Shown: positions 36,672-48,829 of the stretch, piece by piece
Layout: every line of letters starts with the position of its first letter
Position numbering within the stretch: the stretch's first letter is position 1
Assembly (NCBI GenBank): GCA_001584585.1
Contig: LSYV01000016.1
Span: 2,217,617-2,281,616, forward strand
DNA: 64,000 nucleotides
Reading direction: 5' to 3'
Source of the DNA: Gonium pectorale
Lineage: Eukaryota; Chlorophyta; Chlorophyceae; Chlamydomonadales; Volvocaceae
Notes under the pieces: model-generated
What the model was told of the DNA's origin: nothing
Database searches by the model: none
Seen by the model: the letters and a program-made list of their open reading frames with translations, nothing else
Made by a program: the position numbers and the translations under genes

Positions 36672-39600
36672 TCAGGTGTTTGGCCCCATCCCTGCGGCAA
36701 TGACCGCAGACGACACGCCCAATGAGACGCTCGGCGAGCGGACGGCGCTGGAGCACTCGCCGCCCTCGCTCACACCGTGCCCGCTGCAGGTGCGCCTCGG
36801 CTGCCCTGGAGAAGGCGCCCAGGAGAGTAGCGCACTGACCACCTCAACGGGAAACGTCTTGACGGCAGCGGCCAAGGATGACATGGCTTTGAGGCTTAGG
36901 TTGCCCTTGCCGATGGAGGCTCCGGCACCCTTGAAGGACGCGCCTCCGCCCTGCAGGGACGCAAGTGCCACCACGACGCCGCTGCCACTGCTGTTGGAGC
37001 GACGAGGCGTCGACACGCCAAGGATTCTCCGCGCAGCGGGGTTCGTGCTCGCGAAGCTGGGAGGAGAGGCACCGGGTCGCTGCTGGTCAGCTGCAGGGCC
37101 CTCGCGTGACGGGTCGTCTGCGCCTCCGTCCTGCGGCGCGAACGGCGTTCGTGCGGGGTTTCCCTGCACTGCCGCCGCAGCCAGGCGGCGGCTCTCCTCC
37201 ACAGCCGCAAGCCCAAACGGTATCAGCAAATCCGACGGTTGTACTTCGGGGACCGCTGCTGCAGCCGTCCCCGTCGTGTATGGGTCGTCCCGGGGATCCC
37301 TCGCGTCGTCCTCCTCAGCGCCCCCGGCTGAGGCGTCACGCGAGTCCGTTGCATCCTCCAGCAACAGGATGACCTGCCCGGTGTCAGTCTGCATGGCCGT
37401 GGTGCGGCGGGAGGGACCCATAACCGTTTGCAAGACCTCCGCCGCGGCCTCCGCCAGCCCAGCGTTCGCGAGGCGCTCCAGTTGATGCTCAGGCGTCCGA
37501 GCGCCGGCCGCGGAGTCGCTCCCCGACAGCGGCTCGGCTGTGCTGAGGCGACAGAGACCGGCGCCTCCGCAGATGCCGCCGCCAGCGCCTCCGCCGTCAC
37601 CGCCTCCGCCGCCAGCGCCTCCGCCGAAAGCAGAGCTGCCGCAAGTGGCCCTACGTGTGATGCGGCTCAGGCGCCTGAGCATGACCGGGAGGCCGGTGAG
37701 GCGGTGGACGCCGGACGCGTCAGCGATGAGCATGTCGAAGGTGCGGCGCGTCTCCAGCGCCTCGCCGCTGGCGCTGCCGTTGCCGCCCGCCTCAAGCAGC
37801 GCGGACCCCGGCGTGCCTGTACCGCCAGACAGCGGTTGCGAAGGACAAGACAGTAGCCCGATGCCGCCGGCGGCACCAGCATCATGCCCGGGCGAAGCGG
37901 CCGCGTCGGCAAACGGGTTTGGGGCGGTCCACATAGGCACTGGTCCTCGCCGCTCAGTTGCAGCAGCCGCTACAGCAACTGCCGAAGCCACGCCAGCATT
38001 GCGTGTAGAGCCCGACGGGCACGGAATACTGGTTGCGGCGGCAAGGGCGCTCGCGGCGTCGCCCATCGCCCCAAGCTCCGCTTGCAGAATCGGCGGCAGG
38101 GCGGTGATTGACGGATCCGAACTGGCTGTGTTGCGGCCGCCCCTCGGGGAGCTGCTGCTGTTGTCAGCTGCGCCGGTGGAGCGACGGGAGGCGGCGGCGC
38201 TGGGCTGTGCCGCAAAGGACACGCGCTCCGCGGTTGGGCGTCGGCTGCCGAGCAGCCCGCCACTGGTGTTGGTCCGCCGTGGGGCGTCTGCGCGGCGCGG
38301 GGCAAGGCCCAAGGACGGGAGTAAAACACCGCTCGCACAATACCGTAGCTGACCTGTACACAACATCGCACCTCACTTGGGATGGGGGGCATATGCCCAA
38401 CCAGAGCGACCTTACCGCGAACAGAGGCGCGCGGGGCCAGTAGTGCGGCCACGTTTGCCCGCATCTGCAGCACGGCTTGCTCGCAGTCAATCACGGACTG
38501 TAGCCGTTCCACGATGTAGCTGGCGGGCGGCCTGTTAACAACAGACAAGGGTCGAAGTCGGAGCGTACTGCTTTCGTGCCGAAAGGAATGTTCGCGTAGA
38601 AGGCGCAGTGAGGGGCCGTGACCGTGTTCCAAAGCAACTCGAACATTGCAAAGGCGCGCTACGCGCCGCCATCGCACCTGTCATCGGGGTTGAGAGCGCA
38701 GCATTCCGCCGCGAGCTGCTTGAGGCTGTTGAAGCTCCCGTTAGCAAAGCCCACCTGCGTTGGGGAAGGCGTTGAGGGTGCCTACGGTCATGAAGCCATC
38801 GCAGCTCATGAACGGTGCATGCCCCCGTCCAAACACACGTGGGCCGCTATGGCGACGGACCAGGGGCCTCGGCAGGAAGAGCGCGCCTCATCGTGGATGC
38901 GTCAGTGGAGCAAGCCCTGCTCCGAAACCTGCGAATGCCAAGGTGGCTTTTCCAACGGCCCAACCCACTACGTGTCTACGTAGCACACAAGCAGCTCTCA
39001 GGTGAGCACGCGAACCTACGGTATCCCACAGGGCTGCTGCCATGCCGTTGCCGGTCCGGTGTGGCGGTCATACCTACCGTCTTGGAGGGGTCACCCGAGC
39101 ACGTGCACGTGAGCAGCTCCTCCAAGATGGTCCCAAACCTGCAGGATGCATCGTGTCAGCAAGGGATCCACTTGTGTGCAGGCAGGGCGCGCCACGGCCG
39201 GGAGCCCGGGACTGGGCAAAGCAAATGCACCCAGGTGTGGTTTGCTACCCTTCAGCACCAGCGCACTACCCTATAAACGAGCACCCACCCTACCGGAAGA
39301 CGTCTTCAGAGCGGTTGGGTGCCGCAGCTCGCGGCGTGCTGCAGCAGCTGGATGAAGCCAACCAGGCCTCCTGCTCCTCTGTCGCCGTGTAAGCGCAGTA
39401 CGAGGCACCTGCAGGTCGCAGTCAGCGGATATGCAATATCTTACAGAATACCTTGGCAGCACTCGCGCGTGGCAGCTCTTCTGCATGTTGTTGCGAGGCT
39501 GCTGGCGACGTTCAGCTGGACGAGACGAGACCTCAGAGGAGCGACATGGCGTCGCGGCTGCAAGATGGTTTCAACTTCGTATGGCACCCATGGAGGAGCT

Positions 39601-42600
39601 AGGGGAGGACCGACCTGATAGCTGCCCAAAGCCCAGGCCGCTGATTCGAGCGTGTCCGTCCTCGGTTATGAGTATGCTTGAAGAGCGCAGGTTGCCGTGC
39701 ACGTAGGACCTGGGGCACGTGGAGTGGGCAGAGGCGTGCGCGTGGGCGAGCCAGACGGGAAGCTCGGGTTGCCGGGCTAGGTGTTGCAACAGCCGCAACC
39801 TTCGCGACACGTGAGCTTGTACACAACGGGGCGGATGCATGGCCGGCGCGCCCGCAAATGGTAAAGAATTCCCCCACCGGTCATGGAGGAAGGCCAAGCC
39901 AGCGGCGATGTCGTGAAGCATGGACAGCCGGTCCATCCACTGAAGGCGCGACAGGGCGTCCGGGTCGCTGGACCTGCACGCAGCAGCCGGAGCAGGAGCG
40001 CGTGGAACACGTCTCTGCACGAGGTCTCATCTGCGGTCCCCGCAGGTATATCATACAGGGTGGTCTCGGCATATGTAGGCAAGCTTGCAGGCGCGTGCAC
40101 GAAGAGCACCTTGTTCCGCACGCCCAGCCGGGGTAATCAGGCGACCCCGCGACCCCGCGCACCTGGCCTTGTCCATGAGGTTCCGCAGCGAGCTGCCCGC
40201 CTGGTACTCAGTGACAAGGAGCGGCGGCTGAAGGCACATGCCTACAAGCCCCACCATGCTGGTATGTTGGAAAGCGCCGGCGAGCGCCAGTAGGGCCCTC
40301 ACGAGCTCCTGAGGGAAGGTGCGACGAATGGGAACGGGACGTGGCACCAGCAGCGTCTTCAACTGGCAGCGATTTGTGTAGGGATTTGCGGCTTCATAGG
40401 GAGGACGGCCTTCCGACGCGCGTTCTTCCCGTTCATCGCTGGCCAACTGACCGCATGGAGGCATCCGAGAGAAGGGAATGTTGGCATGCATGGGCCGAAA
40501 TGCCCCAACAGGCAGCCCGCAGAAAGAAAGCGACGGAGTGGAAACGTGCGCGCGACTGGATGCTGTAAGCGGAAGACCTCTTCGTGACCCTCGGAGTCCG
40601 TGCGCCCGGCGCAATACACGGTGCCGACACCGATGCGGGTAGCCTTGGTGCCGACTTGCACGCACATATACGGGACGTGCTCTCACGCTTACCCAAGAGC
40701 CAGGGCTGAGCGCTTTGCCGGCGTCGCGGTCGCCAACCAGCCTGTGGGCCAGGTCGGCCAGGCGCTGGGCGCAGCCGGAGGGGGCGGGCAGTCCCTGCAC
40801 CGCCACGGGTGTGTGCCGCCACGTGCCGCGCCAAATCCGCACACCAGCCCCGTTAATGCCGCCGTCTCCCAGTAGCTCGCCCAGATACACGTCGGACCTA
40901 TTAACGCACAGGGATATGGAAGGCCGCTTGGTTTAACCCTCATCGCCTATCCCTTCCTTTGCGCTCTGACCGCACAAGGCACCCACAGCGATGAAGTCAG
41001 TTCGGGGCAAGCTTGGAGGATGAACAAGCAGCCCGCTGTTGCGTCTGCCCTGGAGCTGGGCCACCAGTATTTGGGGCACAGGAGTGCCCCAGAACGCAGC
41101 CTGGCGAGCACGAATGCTCCTCATATGCCTGGCCGTGTCGTTTACTAACCAGCAAGCACTTACGGGTCGAGAAGATGTGCCTTGAGCGCCATGAGGGCCG
41201 AAGCACGCACGGCAGCCGCTGCTGGCGAAGACGCTCCGCCGCTGCGGCCGCCCACAAAGCAGCCTCCCGCAGAGTCTTCCTCGGGCACCGAGTAAAGATT
41301 GCCGGCGGTGCTCACCAGGCCCAGGTCGGAGGCCCCGTGGCACAGCCCAGCCGAGCCCACGCCCCACGTCGAGCCGATGCTGGCGCAAAGGCCGGCTGCC
41401 ACTCCCGAACGCGGCCCCTGCCAGCCTTGCAGCTGGTTATCCGACACCAACGCGTGCGCCATGAGCACGGGGCCTTGCTCCCCTTGCTGCTCCGCCGTCG
41501 CCATTCTTGTGACCAAGCCGCCGGCCACTCCCGCCTTGCCGCTCTCGGAAGCTCCGATGCAGGTGGCGGCAGCACGCCGCAGATACTCTTGCAGTAGAGC
41601 CGAATTCAGCGAGTTCGGCGAGAGCGGAGGGCTGCCAAGGCTGGACGCCCCCATGCCTTGTGGACTCAGCGCTGCTGGCTGCATGACGCTGGCGTGCAGC
41701 TGCAGAGGCGGCGGCCGTGGCGTCAGGGAACCGGGCGCCCCGCCGAAGGAATGAGCTGCGGTGCGGACCAGGACCGGGGCTTGCGCACATGCCAGCCGGG
41801 TGGGCGGCCCCGGATTATGTGCACTGTGCAGCTGCGTTTGGCACTGGACCGCTGATGCTTGCAAAGGCGCCGATAGGTGGTCGGGTGGCAAGTGCGCAGT
41901 TGCTGTCGGCTGGAAGGCGGCGTCAGGGTTGCACGCAACCAGGCTGGGAGGCGGCACAAGCGGGGAGAAGCATGCTCCCTGGTAGGCGAGAAGGGAGGAA
42001 AGTAACCGGTGGCCCGGCTTGATGATGTTGCAAATAACTACAATGTGCGCGTTGCAATGCGTAAAGGGGCAGACGGGGTGCCTCACGGACCGTGTAGCGC
42101 CAGCGAGCAGCGTTCATCTTGATCACCCACCTGATGCATGGCCTGCGCCCGCAACTCCAGAGCGTCCCGCACATCCACGTCGCCCGCCGCGCCGGCCGTC
42201 ACCAGGCGCGTGCCGAGCCTGAGCACAGCGGAGTACCCATACGTGCGTTAGGCCAGTGCGCTCGGCGACACCGAGAATAGCCACCTCTCTCCCCTCAATC
42301 ACTGCAGCACATTGAGACGGTATGTGGCGTGACGGCTCGACATGGCGGCCCCGTTCCCCCAGTGTGCGCATGTTGCCCGACACGGCCCGACCCAATGCGC
42401 CGACCCCATGCCAGGCCCCGGCGCCGCTTGCGACTGCCCCAACCGCCGTCTACCTGTCCATGGACACTAGCCGGCCGTGTTGCGTCCGCACGGCACCATG
42501 GCGGATGCTCCAGTGGGCCGGCCGGCCGTGCGGCAGCGACAGCAGCTGCATGGCGGGGCAGGGCAGCGGCCACACGCGCAGCAGCCCGTCTCCGTGGCCG

Positions 42601-45446
42601 GACACCAGCATGGAGAGCTCGCCCAGCACCGCCAGCTCACTGACGGGCAAGAAGCACGTGAGCAGTACGGGGAACAATCTTTTACGTCGTTCATGTAACT
42701 AGAGCTAGGGCAAGAGGGGACCCGGGGAAAACGGGGGACATGGGAGCAGCCCACGCACTTTATCAGCCATGCCGCCAACACGGAAAGCGAGGCGGGTACG
42801 AGGGATGAATCAGCATGAGGCACCACCTCACGCGCATAGCAGGCAAGCGGACTAGCAGGGCCCCACTTGCATAGCACCCGTGCATGCAGTGGGCGACGGC
42901 GGCTGCTCGCAGGGCTGAGCCGCTGTAGTGCTAGCGCCCCTGATGCCCTGACCCGTCATGTGGTGTTGCGTGCAACTGGGGCCAGCACGAGCCACGCTGC
43001 CCGTTAGACGTACGCAGCGTTAGACGTACGACACGCGGCGCGGCCTTACCGGACAGGCGCCGCGGGCTCCCCGATGACGCTCATCGGTCGGAGACGCATT
43101 CCTGTCACGTCCCACAGGACCAGCACGCCGCTCGAGTGGCCGATAAGCAGCCGCCAGGACGGAGCGGCGAACCCATCGCAGGCCGCCGCCGCTGCTCCAT
43201 AGCCCTTCTGCTGCCACGGGCACAGCTGCGGCGCCAGCTTGGATGCCGTGGCTGGAGCAGCGGCGTCTGCGCGGGTACTGCTCCAGGGTACGCTGGCGAT
43301 TGCGGTTGCGGTGCCAAAGCGGCAGCAGTCCACGGCGTCTGCCTCGCAGAAGGCCCCGCTGTCGATCAAGGTAAGCCAGGCGGCCGCGTCGGAGGCGATC
43401 ACGACCGACGGCCTTGAGGGGCACGCCCAGATGGAGGTAATTTCTGTCCTCGTGTGGGATGCGCTGCTAGGGTTGACCACTCGCACCTGTGCGGGAGCGC
43501 GCCGAACAGCAAGAGCGCGGGCCTGTGAAAATCCGACCGTAGGACCAGCTCATCTCTCACATCTCGCCTCGCAGTAGGGGAGCGCGCTTCCGGCCCCACT
43601 CGGGCGCCTTTGGAGTGAACAAAGGATTCCGCAGGCTAACTGCTTGCAAGGTGGCAAGGCGAGGGACACTGGACCCTTGCGTGGCTCACCATCAGCGCCG
43701 GCTCGTCGTGCAGGCAGACCACCCGGCCTGCCGCATCCCCCGCCCACAGCGCCCCGGGCGACGCGTGTGCGCACGTGATGGCGGCGTGCGAGCACGTGTA
43801 TCGCCCAACCGTCTGCGGGGCAGGAAGGCAGGTAGGACATGTTCAATCCATGCTGCGTTCATAGCCCCTTGCGGAGCCCTACAGTAGCATGTCAGGAATG
43901 CCCAATGCAGAAGGCGTTGCCAGCAGCCCTACCTGATCATAGAAGCGAGTGAGGGCTGCCGTCCCGTCCGAGTAACAGGTCCACATTGCCTGCGCCGCTG
44001 GATCTACCGCCATGGCTGTGAGCCGCACACAGGGCTTCCCCAGCGAGAGGGAGCTCCGGAAGCCGTCGATATTTGGCGTGTAAACCTCCATCACCCCGGA
44101 GGCCAGCTGCAGGGAAAAGTGTTGGCGGCAACGCGAGCGACATGTCCAATATTCTGTCTAGGATGAGTGCAGAAAGTAGCTTGCCCCAGTGCAGCACGCT
44201 GAAGTACTGTGGCGCGTTGGACCATGGCGCAACCCACTGCAAGCGCGCTTCCCAACCATGAAAAATGCGTTGACGCTGGAATCACGCCGTAGCAGACCCA
44301 AGTGAGTACAGGCTGCAAATACCAAGCGAAGGCGAACTCTAGGTGCCCAAGTGGGTGTCACTCCCCATGACCAGCTTTAAAAGTACCTGGACAAGTAGCA
44401 GTACATCCGCGCCGTCGGCGGCGACCTTGTTGCTGTCGGGTCTCAAAGTGGCCATGAATCGCACTGCCTCAACAGAGGGGCCAGGGCACCTGGGCCGAAG
44501 CGGCCCCGCCCCGAAGTTCACAACCGCCAGCGCCGCCGCCTGTAGTACGCTGGCATCACAACCGCAGCAGCCTGCTGCGGCCGCGGCTGCTTCCGATGCC
44601 CCGTGGCAAGGACCAGTCCCGGCAGCCAACGCGCGTTCCGCAGCAAGGACGTAGTCGAACGCGGCCGCTAGCTCGCACCTGATGCGCGCGAGCTTCTCCT
44701 TGCACGCGCGGCGCTTGGTCCAAGCCAGGAGCCTATGGGTTAAGACACAGGTGGGAGGGGATTGCAGGTGGGACTTACGTCCCTTGCGGGCAGATGCCAG
44801 CCAACATCAGGCTTTGGGGGCGTACGTGCGCCTCTGGCATGGGGCACTCGCTGCGGCCGCAGGCAGATCCTTCCTTGGTGGCCAGTTCCCACTGTAGCCC
44901 AACGCCCTTTCCATCCTTGCGTCGTCAGTATGAGGTCCGAACTCCCAGAAAGCAACCGACCTGCGCAAGCCCTGACTGTAGGTCAACTTCTTGATCCTGT
45001 GCTGGGCCCTTCGGATGACGTGCAGCAGCGCAACCGCTGCGGGCAGGAGCTGCTTCTGCCGACGCGGGTCAACCTCCCTCGCAACCCCATCCCGGACGCC
45101 ATTCAAGCCAGCCAGGCACTGCAGAGACGTGGAAAACGGGGGTGGGAGGCGTCAATGTGCAACACATATTCTGCCGTGTGAGCTTCTTCCTCCATTCACG
45201 AACCACAGTGCGAGCCGGCACGCACCTCGGGCCGACATATGCGCGTGCTCCATCGCCATAATCATGTCCAGAGAATCTCACCTGTTCCAGCCGCAAGAGG
45301 CACGCGTCTGATGCGTCGACCAGCTCGGAGCAGTAGCGCTTGTGAACTCGCGAACTTGCCGCTGCCTCCCTCAGTGCATCAAGCTCCAATCGAGCGCCCT
45401 CCAAGGTTCGGCAGCACTCGGAGGGCGCCTGTTGATGACTTGCCAT
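36672..45446 (-). CDS. Pseudokinase with helical N-terminus and WD40-like repeats
   Basis: Eighteen exons: 45446-45282, 45118-44961, 44732-44387, 44106-43933, 43812-43690, 43522-43050, 42639-42454, 42218-42131, 41978-41164, 40897-40693, 40362-40163, 39973-39878, 39709-39615, 39408-39294, 39138-39078, 38754-38678, 38531-38416 and 38353-36672; about 1,724 aa. Residues 1-220 are alpha-helical (LRRLLAWTKRRACKEKLARI). Residues 224-571 hold WD40-like blades (WAGDAAGRVVCLHD, LIGHSSGVLVLWDV, SGHGDGLLRVWPL, TAGAAGDVDVRDA). Residues 572-842 are a low-complexity linker. The kinase fold spans about 845-1160: glycine loop LGDGGINGAGVRIWRG, hinge VTEYQAGSSL, SEDVFRFGTILEELLT, and RPPASYIVERL of subdomain XI. 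All catalytic residues are replaced: VAIK Lys by Gln (VAVQ), HRD by HGN, DFG by GLG. It is therefore probably a pseudokinase acting as a scaffold or switch. A 560-residue Ala/Gly/Ser/Pro tail follows. The start of exon 11 could instead be 40308 (18 codons shorter, same phase). Confidence 0.82.
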
Positions 45447-46355
45447 GGTTTGTCAATTTTACTCATGCTTCCAGAAACCTGCTATGGAAAAAATACTGGG
45501 TTTCATTGCTGGTAACTCAAGGTTGCTGAGACGTCGAGAAGCGTTAGCGCAAGGAGAAGAAAGCAGAATGACCCGTTGCCGATGTTTGGCTTTAAAATGC
45601 TAGTGCAAGCTGCTTCATAATGCATGCTGTATACCCCAGCGTTAAAGAACGCCAAGTAGCGGGTTTGGATCGAGTTTCGGGGCAACTTTGGCGTTCGAGG
45701 CAACGTGACATAGACGTGAGGGGGCTTTGTGTTTGACAAATGTATGACGGACATGATGTGGGGTGCCGGATCAGCGCTCATTGCATGCATTGTAAGTTCC
45801 AGCAAGATAAGATTGGGCCCACGCAAGCTGTCCTGCGAGCCCAGGTCCAGGCTTAAGCCGCCAAGACGTGTCCAGGCACCTGTAAATGGTGCCATAGTGA
45901 GTGATGTACACCCAGGTCAACTGGCACGCTGCGGATTTCCATCCCACTGTCCCGTCCGTCCCATCGTCGCCAGCAGACCAGCTCAGTCGTCAGCAGACTA
46001 GACAGAGAGCGCCAATAGCATGAGGTGACATCTAAGTTGCGTCTTCCGGAGTAAAAGACTTCTCAGCGGGAAGACACCAGGCTTGCCGTCGATACAAGTT
46101 CTTTTCAAGTGCTCTCTGTGTTGCCGGGCCCTGCGTGAGAACAAACGTAGGGGTCACATACGATCGGACTTCTGTATTTTCTTAACTTCTGTATTTTCTT
46201 GGATGTGCCCACATATTTGTGCGCCTCGAAGTGCACGGTAGGAGCAGCCCCCTTCCGACGCTCCGAGCCTCATTAGTGGCCTTGCGCATATGGCGGTTTG
46301 GCGATTAGCTGGTCCCTGAGCCTTAGGATGCAAGGATCGTTTCGGACCAGATGTC
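45447..46355. promoter_or_regulatory. Divergent intergenic region, pseudokinase (-) and Kazal gene (+)
   Basis: About 0.9 kb between start codons facing apart. It must contain both promoters. It is AT-richer in places (around 45460-45700 and 46150-46200) and holds a 17-bp tandem duplication at 46168-46200. No gene or known regulatory motif was recognised. Confidence 0.4.
46168..46200 (+). repeat. 17-bp tandem duplication
   Basis: The unit acttctgtattttctta occurs at 46168-46184 and again, missing only its last base, at 46185-46200. It lies in the upstream region of the Kazal gene, about 155 bp before its ATG, so it could be promoter or 5' UTR sequence. Confidence 0.85.
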
Positions 46356-48829
46356 ATGCTGATTCGCTCTAACGGCCCGGGCATTGCACTGAACGAGTTA
46401 TCGTGCCACTTCGAAGCAGTCCGTGGGCGGCGGACAGCCAAGCTCGCACGTGATCTAGTGGGCCCTAGGAAACGGTCGACGTGCACTCGCGCAGTAGTGC
46501 TCCTCCTCGTTTGGATACTTTCACAACACGCGGCTACGCCCCGCGCTTCGACAGAGTGCCCGGGCGGTCAGGCCATTGGCGCTGTGAGCGATGGCCACGT
46601 ACCCGCCGGCGCTGCTGACCCCGGTGGTGCTTGGGTCTGCCCCGCGGGTCGACTGAACCTGATGACGCTGTCGCAGCTGGTGATGGGTCTACAAGGTACG
46701 CAGCCTTGGCCTTGCGGATCTGCGCGTACGGTTGCTGGTCCGCCGCATCCCCGACCCTGATCGTATGCAACCGCAAGCGCTCAGGGTAGTTGCTACCGCC
46801 TGCCCTCATCCCACACCCCGTCACAGGAGCACCGATATTACATACACAGATCCTTGGCCAAGAAGCATCCAGCGGGGGCATAGCCACGTGCGGCACCCTG
46901 GTCTGCGGCCTGGTCCAGGCAGTCTTACCTGTTCTGGGAGGACGCTGCGGCCAAGGCAATGCCACGGGCGAACAAGTGCCAGCAGCTACGGCGGAAGAGC
47001 GCCAAGAACAGCTTCCACAGCAGGACCCCGTGACCGCCATCATTGGAACCATCCATGCATGCGTGCCGGTGCTGGCACTACAGCTTGCAACAGTGATACG
47101 ACAGGCTCCGGTACCAGCGCTTGCGTCATCCGCCAACAAGCCGGCTGCAGTCGCGACTGACGCCAGTCGCCTTGTTCGCCAGCTCTCTGCGTGTTCGCTA
47201 GGCGAAGACACTGTGCGTGCCTGTTTGCCGCCCACCGGGCTACTCTTACGCTCGGCCGGTACTCCGGCGGCCGCCGCCACGAATGCGGGTGAGGAGACGA
47301 TCTGCAGCATGTCGGCAGCTCTGCGAGTAGGGAGCGAGGTTTGGGCCATCGGTGGCGCTCGGACATCCCTGTATCCGCCATCTGCGGGCAGATGCCAGCA
47401 GGAGGTGGCGATGAATGGCGGCAGCGTGGGCCTTGCAAATGGCCCGGCGATGCCGCCATGCGCCGCGAGCTCAGGGGGCGGCCTGAGCACGCGGCCATCA
47501 CAGCCAGAAGGGGTGCAATGGCACAGCGGCTGCGCCTGCGCGTGGACGTGGGACCCTGTGTGTGATCGCGAGACAGGCGTCCAATATCCGAACCGCTGCT
47601 ACGCAGACTGCCAGGCGAGTCGGGTGCGGCACTGGGTTGCACTACGGATAAGCGGTATGCGCAGGAGACATATTTGCACGGGCCCCCAGTTTTTCCATGA
47701 GCCACTTTGAGCTCGATGACTGGTTGTCTTGTTTTGAGCTTTCTGCCGCAGTAGCCTCACTTACCGCTCCTTGCGCTTGTGCACCCGGCGCCTCATCTCA
47801 ACGGATTCGGTGCAGGGCGCGTCGCAATATGCCGTCTCATGTGAGGACCTCCTCCTTCCGCGTCCCGCTCCTTCCGGAGCAGCAGGGCAGCAGCCGGTGC
47901 AGCTGCTCCGTACGGCAGACCAGGACCCCACACCGGCTCCTGCCGCTCGGGTGGGAGCCCCTGCAATAGCGACAGTTCGAGGCGTGCCGGTGCTTGTCGA
48001 CATTACTGGCGACCCCGAAACTGGGGACATGCCGTACGCCCGTGTTCGGCTGGCTGCGATTCCCGTACCCGAGCCAGATCCGGGATTGTACAAGATCTTT
48101 GCAGCTTCTTCGCTTACCACTCCTCCTGAAGGCCTTACAGCACCTGCGCGCCCGCCCGTCACGGGTGGGGGCCCTGCACCGCCCGGCGCCAGCGGCAGCA
48201 CGGTCTTGATGGACCAGGCGACGCAGCGCATCCGCCAGACCTTTCTCGCATCCTCTGGACCGTCAAACGGCGGCAGCGGTGCCCTACCCGTGAGCATATC
48301 GGACATGGTGCAAAGCGCCGAGCGCCCCCGGTCATCTCCAGTCACGCTGCTAGCGCAGCTGCTGCACCCTGCCGTTGACCTGCTGGGAGGCCTCGGGGCG
48401 GGCTCTGGAGGCGCTGTCGAGCAGGCAGGCAGCATTGGCTCGCTACAGCCCGGCGCTGGCAGCGCTGGCGATCCTGCCGATTGCGTCATTACAAGCAGCC
48501 TCCTCACGAGCGCAGGCGCTCCTGCCGACGGCGAGCCGTGCATCAACAAACTCCTCTACCTACTCAACCTCTTGTCACTCGCGTTTCCGCCAGACACCGT
48601 CCCGGACAGCTCGTTCCCTGATGCTCTGGATGACAGTGCACAGAGTGCAACGCCTCCGCTGGCGAGCGGCATGCCTAGCGGGGCCAGCGGACAGCCTGGC
48701 ACCGCTCCAGGTGGAGGCGTAGGACGGCCCGACATGGCACAAGCGTGGCTGGATCTGGACCTGGACCTCGAGACGCTGTACGAGCTGCTGCAGTGGGACC
48801 AGGGGCTGCAGCCTGTGCAAAGCGGCTAA
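46356..48829 (+). CDS. Kazal-domain protein, probably secreted or membrane-anchored
   Basis: Three exons: 46356-46695, 46827-47614 and 47816-48829; 713 aa. A Kazal-type Cys pattern spans the second intron at about residues 349-385: CACAWTWDPVCDRETG, then YPNRCYADCQ, then GASQYAVSC (C-x-C, PVC, YxNxC, AxC, C). Kazal domains are small disulfide-bonded modules; many inhibit serine proteases, others only bind partners. Exon 1 has a hydrophobic run AVVLLLVWIL preceded by basic residues at about 45-55, suggesting a signal anchor or an internal signal peptide. The remaining about 330 C-terminal residues are Ser/Gly/Pro-rich and not recognised. Intron 2 uses a GC donor (CAG|GCGAGT); the GT alternative six bases downstream fits the Kazal spacing less well. 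The N-terminal exon is the least certain part. Confidence 0.7.

Noticed and set aside
36619..38352. Plus-strand open frames of 288 and 270 codons, one with a Pro-rich APPPSPPPPPAPPP run
   Set aside because: They are antisense to the last exon of the pseudokinase gene. That exon joins in phase to the conserved kinase exons, and the Pro run is the mirror of a Gly-rich stretch.
42123..42395. Minus-strand 90-codon frame overlapping the pseudokinase gene
   Set aside because: A different acceptor (before 42218) gives the right phase and completes a WD40-like blade (RLVTAGAAGDVDVRD); this frame would need a poor acceptor.
46534..47705. Long minus-strand frames of 318 and 221 codons
   Set aside because: Antisense to exon 2 of the Kazal gene; the plus strand carries the Cys pattern and matching phases, while the minus frames have no motif.
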